Below are positions 45,001-52,575 of a stretch of DNA of 64,000 bases, piece by piece. The DNA lies in assembly GCF_000372865.1 (NCBI RefSeq), contig NZ_KB889965.1, positions 3,021,450 through 3,085,449 of the forward strand. The letters are read 5' to 3'. This DNA is from Methylosarcina fibrata AML-C10. GTDB taxonomy: Bacteria; Pseudomonadota; Gammaproteobacteria; Methylococcales; Methylomonadaceae. Position 1 is the first letter of the stretch; each line of letters starts with the position of its first letter. Below the pieces are notes generated by a model. It worked only from the letters and a program-made list of their open reading frames with translations. It was not told the DNA's origin and ran no database searches. The translations under genes and the position numbers were made by a program.

Positions 45001-46101
45001 ATGAGCAATGAAAATGAACCGACATCCGACAAGACGCTGGAAAAATTTATCTCGCGCAAACTGATCGATCTCTTCATCCAGATCGGATTGATCGGCTTTT
45101 TAGTGGTGTATTGCTACCAGATATTCAAACCTTTCATCGGCCTCTTGCTGTGGTCGATCATACTGGCTGTGGCGCTGTATCCTTTAAATGCCCTGATCGC
45201 CCGCAAGATGGGCGGCAAGGAGGGCTATGCCGCCGTCGCCGTCGTGCTGTTCATCCTGTTGAGCGTCCTCGCGCCCGCCGCATCGTTGAGCTTTTCCTTC
45301 GCGGAATCGACCAGCGGCCTGGTCAAACAAGTCCAAAGCGGCACCTGGCAGGTGCCCGCACCCGACGAATCGGTCGCCGGCTGGCCGCTGGTCGGGGAAA
45401 AAGTATACGAACTATGGAGTTCGGCTCATACGGACCTCGGCGCCGTCATAGCGAAACACCGGCCGGCCATCGCGACTTTCGCCAGACAGATACTGGGCTA
45501 TGCCGCCACCGCGGGCACGGCCGTTGTCACTTTTTTGGCCGCCATGGTATTGGCCGGCATCTGGATGGCCTACGCCGCCTCCGCCCATGCAGCGGCCAAA
45601 GCCATCGCCAATCGCATGGCGGGACCTGCGAAAGGCGAAAACTTGATCGCGCTGTCGACTGCGACCATCCGCGCCGTGGCGCAGGGCGTCATCGGCATTG
45701 CCTGCGTGCAAGCCCTTTTGCTGGGAGCCGGATTCATCGTGGTAGGCTTGCCGGCGGCCGGCATCTGGGCCTTGCTGGTATTATTGCTGGGAATCGCGCA
45801 AATCCCCGCCGCACTGGTCTCGGTGCCGGCCATCGTTTATATCTGGTCCACCCAGGGTTCGACGCCGGCGGCCATCCTGTTCACGGTCTATACCCTGGTA
45901 GCCGGTTCGGCCGACAACATCCTCAAACCCCTGGTCCTGGGCCGCGGCGTGGACGCCCCGATGCCGGTGATTCTACTGGGCGCATTGGGCGGCATGGCCA
46001 GCGGCGGCATCATCGGCCTGTTTCTGGGATCGGTCATGCTGGCTCTGGGATATCAGTTGTTCATGGCCTGGGTGTATAGTCCCAATGAAGAGGAAAGATA
46101 A
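45001..46101 (+). CDS. AI-2E family transporter (YdiK/PerM type)
   Basis: A 366-residue membrane protein of the AI-2E transporter superfamily. It has hydrophobic segments near the N-terminus (FIQIGLIGFLVVYCYQIFKPFIGLLLWSI), a soluble central loop, and a C-terminal block of helices with the family pattern GLPAAGIWALLVLLLGIAQIPA and KPLVLGRGVDAPMPVILLGALGGMASGGIIGLFLG. The open frame begins at 44872, inside the OmpA terminator. The ATG at 45001 starts the conserved part. Members export signals or ions, and the substrate here is unknown. Confidence 0.9.
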   Translation: MSNENEPTSDKTLEKFISRKLIDLFIQIGLIGFLVVYCYQIFKPFIGLLLWSIILAVALYPLNALIARKMGGKEGYAAVAVVLFILLSVLAPAASLSFSFAESTSGLVKQVQSGTWQVPAPDESVAGWPLVGEKVYELWSSAHTDLGAVIAKHRPAIATFARQILGYAATAGTAVVTFLAAMVLAGIWMAYAASAHAAAKAIANRMAGPAKGENLIALSTATIRAVAQGVIGIACVQALLLGAGFIVVGLPAAGIWALLVLLLGIAQIPAALVSVPAIVYIWSTQGSTPAAILFTVYTLVAGSADNILKPLVLGRGVDAPMPVILLGALGGMASGGIIGLFLGSVMLALGYQLFMAWVYSPNEEER

Positions 46102-46289
46102 TCAGCGGGAAATTCGTTGGCTTAAAAACAATGGAGCCATTCCCCCGAGGATCCTGCCCGACAGCCCCCGGGGGGAGGACCTTTAAATATCTATTCCGGC
46201 ATGGCAACCAGCACCTTAGTTTTGCCAGCTTTGCTCTTATCCTCCAAATCATGGCACTGCTTTTCTCTATCAGAAAAATGCTAACCAAT

Positions 46290-46318
46290 TTGCCACATGT
46301 AACCTACAAGGTTACAAT
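46290..46318 (+). promoter_or_regulatory. higBA promoter with internal palindromic operator
   Basis: A sigma70-type promoter TTGCCA-17-TACAAT (46290-46295 and 46313-46318) encloses a 19-base palindrome at 46298-46316 with arms tgtaacc and ggttaca. The -10 ends 6 bases before the higB ATG, so transcription would start at or very near the start codon. The palindrome is the natural binding site for HigA autorepression. Confidence 0.8.
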
Positions 46319-46324
46319 TGTTCC

Positions 46325-46603
46325 ATGATTAAGAGTTTCACGCACAAAGGCCTGGAAAAATTTTTTACCACCGGCAGTTTAGCCGGGATCCAAGCCATCC
46401 ATGCCCAGCGTTTGCGCTTGATCTTGTCGTTACTGAATGACGCTCGTAGCCTGAGTGATCTTAACGCTCCCGCATTGAAACTGCACGAGTTGAAAGGCAA
46501 TCTGGCAGGGTTGTGGGCGGTAACAGTACAAGCTAACTGGCGAGTCGTCTTTCGTTTCGAAGATGGTAACGTTTACGTTGTTGATTATCTCGACTATCAC
46601 TGA
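46325..46603 (+). CDS. higB: HigB-like toxin (RelE/ParE superfamily)
   Basis: A 92-residue toxin of the HigB/RelE fold. It starts MIKSFTHKGLEKFF and has LHELKGNLAGLWAVTVQANWRVVFRFEDGN and a final VDYLDYH, all typical of HigB. Such toxins are ribosome-dependent mRNA endonucleases. The toxin gene comes first, as is usual for higBA. The antitoxin gene follows after 12 bases. Confidence 0.94.
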   Translation: MIKSFTHKGLEKFFTTGSLAGIQAIHAQRLRLILSLLNDARSLSDLNAPALKLHELKGNLAGLWAVTVQANWRVVFRFEDGNVYVVDYLDYH

Positions 46604-46615
46604 GGAAATTGCGTT

Positions 46616-46900
46616 ATGCGTATGTTTAACCCACCCCATCCGGGAGAAATTCTAGCTGACTTATGGCTTGAGCCAATGGGCTTAAGCATTACCGAGACCG
46701 CGCGGCATTTAAATGTATCGCGCAAGGCCGTATCCGAGCTGGTTAACGGCAAGACAGCGTTAAGTGCAGAAATGGCGGTGCGCCTGGAGCTGGCTTTTGG
46801 CAAGAGTGCTGAATCGTGGTTGGCGGCCCAGGCCGCCTACGATGTTTGGCAGCTCGAATCCAAGCGAGGCGAGCTAGGCGTTCACAATCTGGCGGCTTGA
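46616..46900 (+). CDS. higA: HigA-like antitoxin (Xre-type helix-turn-helix)
   Basis: A 94-residue antitoxin with the HigA start NPPHPGEILADLWLEPMGLSITETARHLNVSRKAVSELVNGK, an Xre helix-turn-helix, then LSAEMAVRLELAFGKSAESWLAAQAAYDVWQ. It would neutralise HigB and repress the operon at the upstream palindrome. Confidence 0.95.
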   Translation: MRMFNPPHPGEILADLWLEPMGLSITETARHLNVSRKAVSELVNGKTALSAEMAVRLELAFGKSAESWLAAQAAYDVWQLESKRGELGVHNLAA

Positions 46901-47102
46901 TGCGATTGGCTTACCGGTGCGCGAAGGCCTCGGTGAGGTGCGCGCGTTCGATTACGGCCTGTCTTCTTCCGGATTGAAATAAGGCGATCGTCTTTTATCT
47001 ACTGAGCCCTGTTGTCAAAATATTATCTGATTACCCATGAGGCTCAGCAACGTTAGCCGCTCTCTGTTGTCGAAAGGTCATTGATTCAATTGGAGAAGCG
47101 CC

Positions 47103-47440
47103 ATGAGCAAGAACAAAGTGCAATTCCAAAAGGGATACAGCCTTACCGGTTTTATCAAGGATTACGGCACAGAAGAACAATGCCGCCAAGCCCTATTTAA
47201 ATGGCGTTGGCCTGACGGATTCCGTTGTCCTGACTGAGGGTCAAACCGTTATACGGTCATCAAGACCCGCAGCCTGTACCAATGCTCAAAGCGTCATCAC
47301 CAGACCTCCGTGATCAGCGGTACTATTTTTGAGCAAACCAAACTGCCGCTGACCACTTGGTTCATGGCAATCCATCTGATTACTCAGGCGAAAACTGGGC
47401 TTTCGGCTTTGGCGCTCAACAAGAAAATAGTGGGTTTAAA
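47103..47440 (+). pseudogene. Decayed IS1595-family transposase (N-terminal part)
   Basis: The reading frame from the ATG at 47103 translates as an IS1595/ISXO2-type transposase N-terminus: FIKDYGTEEQCRQALFKWRWPDGFRCPD, a zinc-ribbon-like region, then SLYQCSKRHHQTSVISGTIFEQTKLPLTTWF and KTGLSALALN. A TGA at 47237-47239 replaces a zinc-ribbon Cys codon and another Cys has become Arg. Similarity stops at about 47435, so roughly two thirds of the protein is missing. The element is dead. No clear terminal repeats were seen. Confidence 0.85.
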
Positions 47441-47503
47441 AACTCTGGATTCATTCTTCCCTCCGGTCCGGCGTTCAAACCGATCCTTTACAGTGGCGTC
47501 CGG

Positions 47504-47548
47504 CTTGGCCTAAAGTCCAATAGCGAAAAGCGATCATAATAATAAAAT
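47504..47548 (+). promoter_or_regulatory. Dyad-box promoter, copy 6 (PPK2 gene)
   Basis: The box at 47504-47523 reads CTTGGCCTAAAGTCCAATAG toward the PPK2 gene on the plus strand. It is the only copy on this strand and is again oriented toward its gene. A -10-like TAAAAT at 47543-47548 follows after 19 bases. The box lies just after the transposase remnant. Confidence 0.65.
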
Positions 47549-47674
47549 ATTTGGATTTATTATAGATAAGCGCTAATGCTTTCCAAAGGCTCGGCGGGAG
47601 CAGGACGGCCGCTCCGAAGCTGCGGGTCGTGCCCCTTTTCTCTGTATATTTCATCCATCCCAAGGTATTCAAGA

Positions 47675-48835
47675 ATGGAAAATCAAGATCCTCCTGCTTC
47701 CCCCATCCGGTCGACTCGGAAAGCATTGCCTAGGAGCCGCAGCCGCAGGTCGGCCGAAGGGGATATTCCTCCGAACTTGACGCCGGCTGGCATCGAGTCG
47801 TTCGTGGTCGGCCAGGCCATCGAAGCGGCGCAATCTTCCAAAGAAATAGCGGTTCAGGACATTCTCTCCAATATCAAGGAAGGCGATACCCAAACCCTTG
47901 CGCTTACCCTGGAAAGCATTTTAGCGGGCGCTTCCCCAGACGATGCCGTAAAATTGCGCCATGCCTTGCTGGCACAGATAGAGCCCGTCATTTTAAAACG
48001 CAAAGCGCACCCGGATGATGAGTTATCGGAAGAATGGCGCGAGGGAAGTTATCCCTATAAGAATCTGATGACTCGAAAGAGCTATGAAAAAAACAAATAC
48101 CTGCTGCAGGTCGAACTCTTGAAATTGCAAGCCTGGGTTAAGGAAAAGCGACAACGCGTCGTCATCTTGTTCGAAGGCCGCGACGCTGCGGGAAAGGGCG
48201 GCACGATCAAACGGTTCATGGAACATTTGAACCCACGGGGAGCCAGAGTCGTGGCGCTCGAAAAACCCTCAGAGATCGAACGCGGTCAATGGTATTTTCA
48301 GCGCTATATTCAACACTTGCCCACCGAAGGCGAAATCGTCCTGTTCGACCGGTCCTGGTACAACCGGGCCGGAGTCGAGCGGGTCATGGGGTTCTGCTCC
48401 AATGACGAATACAACGAATTCATGCGGCAGGTTCCGGAATTCGAACGGAATCTGGTACGCAGCGGCATTCATCTGATCAAGTTCTGGTTTTCCGTAACCC
48501 GGCAGGAACAGCGCCGCCGTTTCAAGGAACGAGAATCCCATCCTTTGAAACAGTGGAAATTATCTCCGATCGACATGGCCTCCCTGGACAAATGGAATGA
48601 ATACACCAGAGCCAAGGAAGCCATGTTTTTTTATACCGATACCGCCGACTCCCCGTGGACGGTGATCAAATCCGACTGCAAGAAACGGGCGAGATTGAAC
48701 GCCATGCGCTACGTGCTGCATAAATTACCGTACACTAATAAGAATCTCGAGCACATAGGCCCTCTGGATCCGTTACTGGTCGGCCGCGCTCATGTGGTTT
48801 ACGAACAAGGGGAAGAAGAAAAGGCCATTTTATAG
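47675..48835 (+). CDS. ppk2: Polyphosphate kinase 2 family protein (PPK2)
   Basis: PPK2 enzymes transfer phosphate between polyphosphate and nucleotides, usually making GTP or ATP. The 386 residues include an N-terminal extension of about 130 residues, Walker A (LFEGRDAAGKGGTIKRF), Walker B and lid (LFDRSWYNRAGVERVMGF), and KFWFSVTRQEQRRRFKERESHPLKQWKLSPID. The open frame begins at 47576. The ATG at 47675 is my choice. It is preceded by dyad-box promoter copy 6, which puts a phosphate/energy-stress enzyme in the putative regulon. The stop is TAG. Confidence 0.93.
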   Translation: MENQDPPASPIRSTRKALPRSRSRRSAEGDIPPNLTPAGIESFVVGQAIEAAQSSKEIAVQDILSNIKEGDTQTLALTLESILAGASPDDAVKLRHALLAQIEPVILKRKAHPDDELSEEWREGSYPYKNLMTRKSYEKNKYLLQVELLKLQAWVKEKRQRVVILFEGRDAAGKGGTIKRFMEHLNPRGARVVALEKPSEIERGQWYFQRYIQHLPTEGEIVLFDRSWYNRAGVERVMGFCSNDEYNEFMRQVPEFERNLVRSGIHLIKFWFSVTRQEQRRRFKERESHPLKQWKLSPIDMASLDKWNEYTRAKEAMFFYTDTADSPWTVIKSDCKKRARLNAMRYVLHKLPYTNKNLEHIGPLDPLLVGRAHVVYEQGEEEKAIL

Positions 48836-48917
48836 AAGATGGACCCAATCTTGGCATTCCGAAAAACAAAGGAAGCTTTGCCTTAAACTTGGTATTTATT
48901 CAATCGATAAACGAACT

Positions 48918-48960
48918 GTAGCGTTCATCCTGGATTCCATTTCATTCCATCCAGGCTACG
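48918..48960. repeat. Palindromic interspersed-type repeat (cctggat / atccagg)
   Basis: Arms cctggat and atccagg are separated by 13 bases and flanked by gtagc and gctac, forming a larger imperfect hairpin. The composition resembles a family of intergenic repeats widespread in proteobacteria (GTAGC...TGGAT...ATCCA...GCTAC). It lies between PPK2 and the next gene and could act as a weak terminator. Confidence 0.6.
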
Positions 48961-49011
48961 CTTGCTAAACTATATCCAATGATCGTCTATCCTAGGCATT
49001 AGGAGGAATTC

Positions 49012-50748
49012 ATGGAAAACACAGCCTTAGCGTCAAAGCTAGGCGCTAGCTTGGAGCAGCTCCAATCCGCTCTGAATCTCGACCTTGCACAAATACGAGC
49101 CGAATACCGTATCTCCGGTAAATCAGAATCAAGAGTATCGGCTCACCTAAAAACCCACCTGCAACCCGAACAATGCAGAATGCTCCTCTCGACCTTTTCA
49201 ATTCCTGCTGCGTGCTCGGATATCTTTCAAGCCCTGCTGCTGGGAGTTCCAAGCGAACGTCAAATCGTTCGTGTCGACCTTCAAGGGACAATTGGTTTAT
49301 TGTTCAAATCCAATTTACCTCCCACGGGAATACGACCAATGGCGGAAGCATTAGGCTGCGATTCCAACAGTCCGGCTCTCGACTATTTCTCAAACCTGAA
49401 CCGGTTTCCTTGCGGTTTCGAGATCACAGCATCGAGGAATGGCAATTTGAGCCTATGTATTTACGACTGCATTGGGAGCAGTCAGGATGATCTTATGCGA
49501 GCCATCGATAGGTTGGGACCTGGAGAAATGGCGCAATCTTGGAATCAAGTCGTGCCACTGTTAGAAACATCGGTATCTTCTGAGCCTGCTGTTACGATCA
49601 TCGTAGAAATCCATGATGACAACAAAGTTTCGGTGATTTTCGAAGTGCCTGAAGTACCCATTGATCACATTCACGGTATTTTAAAATTGGACTGCGCCGA
49701 ACAAGCCGCTTTCCAAAGTGCAAGAAAAATAGCGGTCAAATCCGGCCACAAGGTTTTCAGCAGTGTCTCCATACATTGCCTGGGAAAAAACACACGGGAT
49801 ATTTGTTTCAATGTGGAAGTGAGAGATAGTTTAATTCCGCATAAGGCGAAACCCAAGCATTCTGGCGATACATTAGCACATCAATTATCACGAAATCGCT
49901 TATCGCTTTTCGACACCAAAGATCTGCCAATAACCAAACTTTTTCTGCCAGTTGGCATCGGAACTTCGAAGATTCCCAGGATATTGATCAGTGAAGGGAC
50001 AACAGAATCTCCGATTTTAGAATCGAATCCCCCTTATTACCGCCGAGAGGCTCTCGTACCGCAAGGGCCTTGGCGGGCGCCGAATGCAATGGAACAACGT
50101 CTGCTTTTGTACGACTCCCCTCCCGGCAGTCCAGACCTGTGCGTGGCGATCCTCCCTATAGATGTCACGCAAATAACAAAGTTTAACCGCTTTGATCTAC
50201 AGAATGTAACAACCATTGGACAGGTTGAGGAAGTCAGAAAACATCCACAACTGGCAACAGTCTTTATCGAGTTAGCCGAATACTTAGCCGATAAATTCTC
50301 TATGGTATCCGATCAATTCACTTGTCTCGGTCTGTCCGCTTACCCCGGAGGATTGCGGACCGTCTCGTACGACCATGACATCAAGCGTCGTGTCGGCCTT
50401 CATTTGGACACATGGGATAACGTGGATCTCGACGCGCGCGCTTCTTCCAGAAACATCCTATTAATCAACTTAGGACGTTCAGACCGCTACTTCCTTTTCG
50501 TAAACGTTGGCATGAACATCATGCAGGCTCTTCTCACGGACCTCCCGCCCGACGCAGATGGGCTTGCTGACGAGTTCATGCGGCGATTTCCCGAATATCC
50601 GGTAATTAAGATCCGTGTAGCGCCTGGTGAAGCCTACATAGCGCCAGTACAAAACATTATTCACGATGGTTCAACAGAAGGCAGCCAACAATTAGACATC
50701 CATGTGGCTTACCTCGGGCGATTCCATGTGTCTCACCTGACGAGCTAA
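49012..50748 (+). CDS. Large protein with an HxD...H oxygenase-like signature, peptide-modification context
   Basis: I do not recognise the family of this 578-residue protein. The C-terminal 150 residues show GLHLDTWD (His464, Asp466) and a distal His551 in NIIHDG within VAPGEAYIAP, the spacing of a jelly-roll Fe(II)/2-oxoglutarate-type facial triad. The N-terminal 290 residues have no known motif. No signal peptide is present. An AGGAGG site lies 5 bases before the ATG. It converges on a small gene and a radical SAM gene, and together they resemble a ribosomal-peptide modification locus. Oxygenase activity is inferred from the triad only. Confidence 0.7.
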   Translation: MENTALASKLGASLEQLQSALNLDLAQIRAEYRISGKSESRVSAHLKTHLQPEQCRMLLSTFSIPAACSDIFQALLLGVPSERQIVRVDLQGTIGLLFKSNLPPTGIRPMAEALGCDSNSPALDYFSNLNRFPCGFEITASRNGNLSLCIYDCIGSSQDDLMRAIDRLGPGEMAQSWNQVVPLLETSVSSEPAVTIIVEIHDDNKVSVIFEVPEVPIDHIHGILKLDCAEQAAFQSARKIAVKSGHKVFSSVSIHCLGKNTRDICFNVEVRDSLIPHKAKPKHSGDTLAHQLSRNRLSLFDTKDLPITKLFLPVGIGTSKIPRILISEGTTESPILESNPPYYRREALVPQGPWRAPNAMEQRLLLYDSPPGSPDLCVAILPIDVTQITKFNRFDLQNVTTIGQVEEVRKHPQLATVFIELAEYLADKFSMVSDQFTCLGLSAYPGGLRTVSYDHDIKRRVGLHLDTWDNVDLDARASSRNILLINLGRSDRYFLFVNVGMNIMQALLTDLPPDADGLADEFMRRFPEYPVIKIRVAPGEAYIAPVQNIIHDGSTEGSQQLDIHVAYLGRFHVSHLTS

Positions 50749-50803
50749 AGCTTACATGCGGCAGGAAGGCTACCTCCCGGCCGGCACGCTCCTTCAGGAC
50801 ACA

Positions 50804-51214
50804 TTATTTACCTCCCTTCAGCTTATCAACTTCGGATGACAGTTGCTTCACAGCATTCCTGAGATCCTCAATCTCTGATATACGGGAGTCGGGTGAACGG
50901 AAGCGATAGGTATATACATTGCCAGACCACGGATCACCGCATACCTGGCGCCAATATTCCTCATCAATTCGCAATGACAAATCCGTAACTCGCAGTGCGG
51001 GCTCCCCGAACACGTCGGCCAGGGCTTTATTTAACTTCGCAAGGTTCACCTCCCGATCGGGCAGGAAATGCCGTATATGGCCGCGACTGGAATAGCCTTC
51101 GCTGGCTGAAAGGTCATCCATTGCTTCTTTACATCCTGGATCACGTACACGTATCGTTGGTGCCTCAGTACACGGAGTTACAGGGTCACCTGGTTTAAGT
51201 TTGCTGGTATCCAT
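50804..51214 (-). CDS. Small protein downstream of the radical SAM gene (possible substrate or partner)
   Basis: A 136-residue soluble protein of unknown family. Residues 14-30 contain two Cys (CTEAPTIRVRDPGC). The middle has HIRHFLPDREVNLAKLNKALADVFGEP, then YWRQVCGDPWSGNVYTYRF, and the end is a coiled coil (ISEIEDLRNAVKQLSSEVDKL). It starts 4 bases after the radical SAM frame, with a GAGGGG-type ribosome site, so it is translated with it. It may be a precursor peptide, a chaperone or an unrelated partner. Nothing in the sequence decides this. Confidence 0.65.
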   Translation of the reverse strand: MDTSKLKPGDPVTPCTEAPTIRVRDPGCKEAMDDLSASEGYSSRGHIRHFLPDREVNLAKLNKALADVFGEPALRVTDLSLRIDEEYWRQVCGDPWSGNVYTYRFRSPDSRISEIEDLRNAVKQLSSEVDKLKGGK

Positions 51215-51218
51215 ATTG

Positions 51219-51959
51219 TTACCCCCCTCGTCGTTTTAAAAATTGAACAGGCTGCGGATGGTTGAGATGAGTGGCTAATCGGGTGGTATCGAGAGTTGGT
51301 GGCATCAATTCATAACGCGGCTCTGAAATCTCGAACTTCTCGCCGAGTCGCTGAGCGATATGCTCGTAAATTCTAAAGAGGCTAGGACAGTAATAGTCTC
51401 GCTCATGATGGTCCTGAAAAAACTTATAGGCTCGAGCCTGACATCCACCATGACAGACATGTTGCCACTTGCATCGGCTGCATTGCGGATCTGTCTTGCG
51501 GTTCCGGTAGTCGGATGCTGTGTCGGTATTTAGAAGTTCCTCGAGCGAATGCTCCAGGATGTTGCCGTAACGCGTGTCCGCATGTCCTGACAAGGAAGCA
51601 CAAGGATAGACATCTCCAACTGGATCGACAGATATATTCGAAGACGAACATTGCGCCAGTGCGACGCAATCGGCTGGTCGCCCGCTCAGGATGGCACGTG
51701 TCTTATAGACAAAATCCGAGCAATAGACATAATCCTCTGAGGCATCGAACCAGCGGTCATACATCTCGATCCATGCCGGTGCATACTCATCCGACCCGAG
51801 TCCTACATCCTTAAAATTATCCCGGGCAATTCCAGAACGGTTGAGCGGGATAATGTTAAAAGGTAAATTGTGCTCGGCCATGAGATCGTAGATCTCTCCG
51901 ACATGGTCTTTGTTGCTGCGGGAGATCACAACGCAAACGCCGAATGGGATATCTGCGGC
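51219..51959 (-). pseudogene. SPASM domain part of the radical SAM enzyme, after an in-frame TAG
   Basis: This frame continues the radical SAM gene at 51960-52406 in the same phase after a TAG at 51960-51962. Translation directly after the stop (AADIPFGVCVVISRSNKDHV) fits the middle of a radical SAM fold. The SPASM-type cysteines follow: CSSSNISVDPVGDVYPC, then CSRCKWQHVCHGGC and a final YYC. The whole gene would be 395 codons. Separate initiation would need a GTG with no ribosome site, so this half is probably expressed only by readthrough, if at all. Confidence 0.75.
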
Positions 51960-52406
51960 CTAAACTTTCTGAATCGCTTCGACAACTTTCTGATATGTGC
52001 TGCGACCTTGGTGATCGACCCGGTTGCTGTCATGTAAATAGCTAGGACCGTCAATGCTAATACTAACACTGAAGTTCGCCAGCTTGAAGAAATCAAGCCA
52101 ACTATCGTTGATCAGAGTACCATTTGTCTGGATTGAGTTTTCGCACCGGACGCCTTCCGCGTACTTGGCTTGGTATTGCAATGCTCTTTCATAGAAGGTC
52201 CGCTTTGCAAGAAGCGGCTCGCCGCCGTGCCAAACGAAGGATACAACGCGATCCTGTTCGAAACGCCGTACATAAGAAAACGTCTGCTCAATTGTACGGT
52301 GCAGGACGTCGTCATGCATGATTGGATCCCTCACGTCATCGTTATAACAATATCTGCATGCCAAATTGCAGAGATGAGTTGGCTTTATGACGTTAGTAAA
52401 GTTCAT
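51960..52406 (-). pseudogene. Radical SAM domain (N-terminal part) of a SPASM-type peptide maturase
   Basis: The frame starts with a good AAGGTGG ribosome site. It shows the radical SAM cluster motif CNLACRYC (Cys13, Cys17, Cys20), FVWHGGEPLLAKRTFYERAL and IQTNGTLINDSWLDFF, then SISIDGP. This is the layout of SPASM-type enzymes that cross-link ribosomal peptides (FxsB/GrrM-like). It ends at a TAG after 148 residues, whereas the family needs the SPASM half encoded in the following frame. Without readthrough the enzyme is truncated and probably inactive. Confidence 0.8.
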
Positions 52407-52575
52407 GGCGGTCCACCTTGGGTATTAACCAATGGAAAGATCACATAGAATAGCGCGAAAACCAACGCTAACGCTGTCTTGGAACCCAATAACTGAAATG
52501 CCGATCGGCCTTACCATTAGTTAATTACTTTGTCAAGCAACTTATTAATTTATTTTTAAAGGAGACGGTCTTTTC

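Noticed and set aside
43794-45077. Minus-strand open frame of 427 codons opposite the OmpA gene
   Set aside because: It spans the OmpA gene and its terminator in antisense and has no domain or start signal.
47237-47239. TGA at a Cys position of the transposase, considered as selenocysteine
   Set aside because: The gene is truncated and has a second Cys-to-Arg change in the same zinc ribbon. No hairpin of the right type was seen. Decay explains it.
52425-52517. 30-codon minus-strand frame just upstream of the radical SAM gene, considered as a precursor peptide
   Set aside because: It has no ribosome site and no leader/core pattern or repeat. A frame this short is expected by chance.
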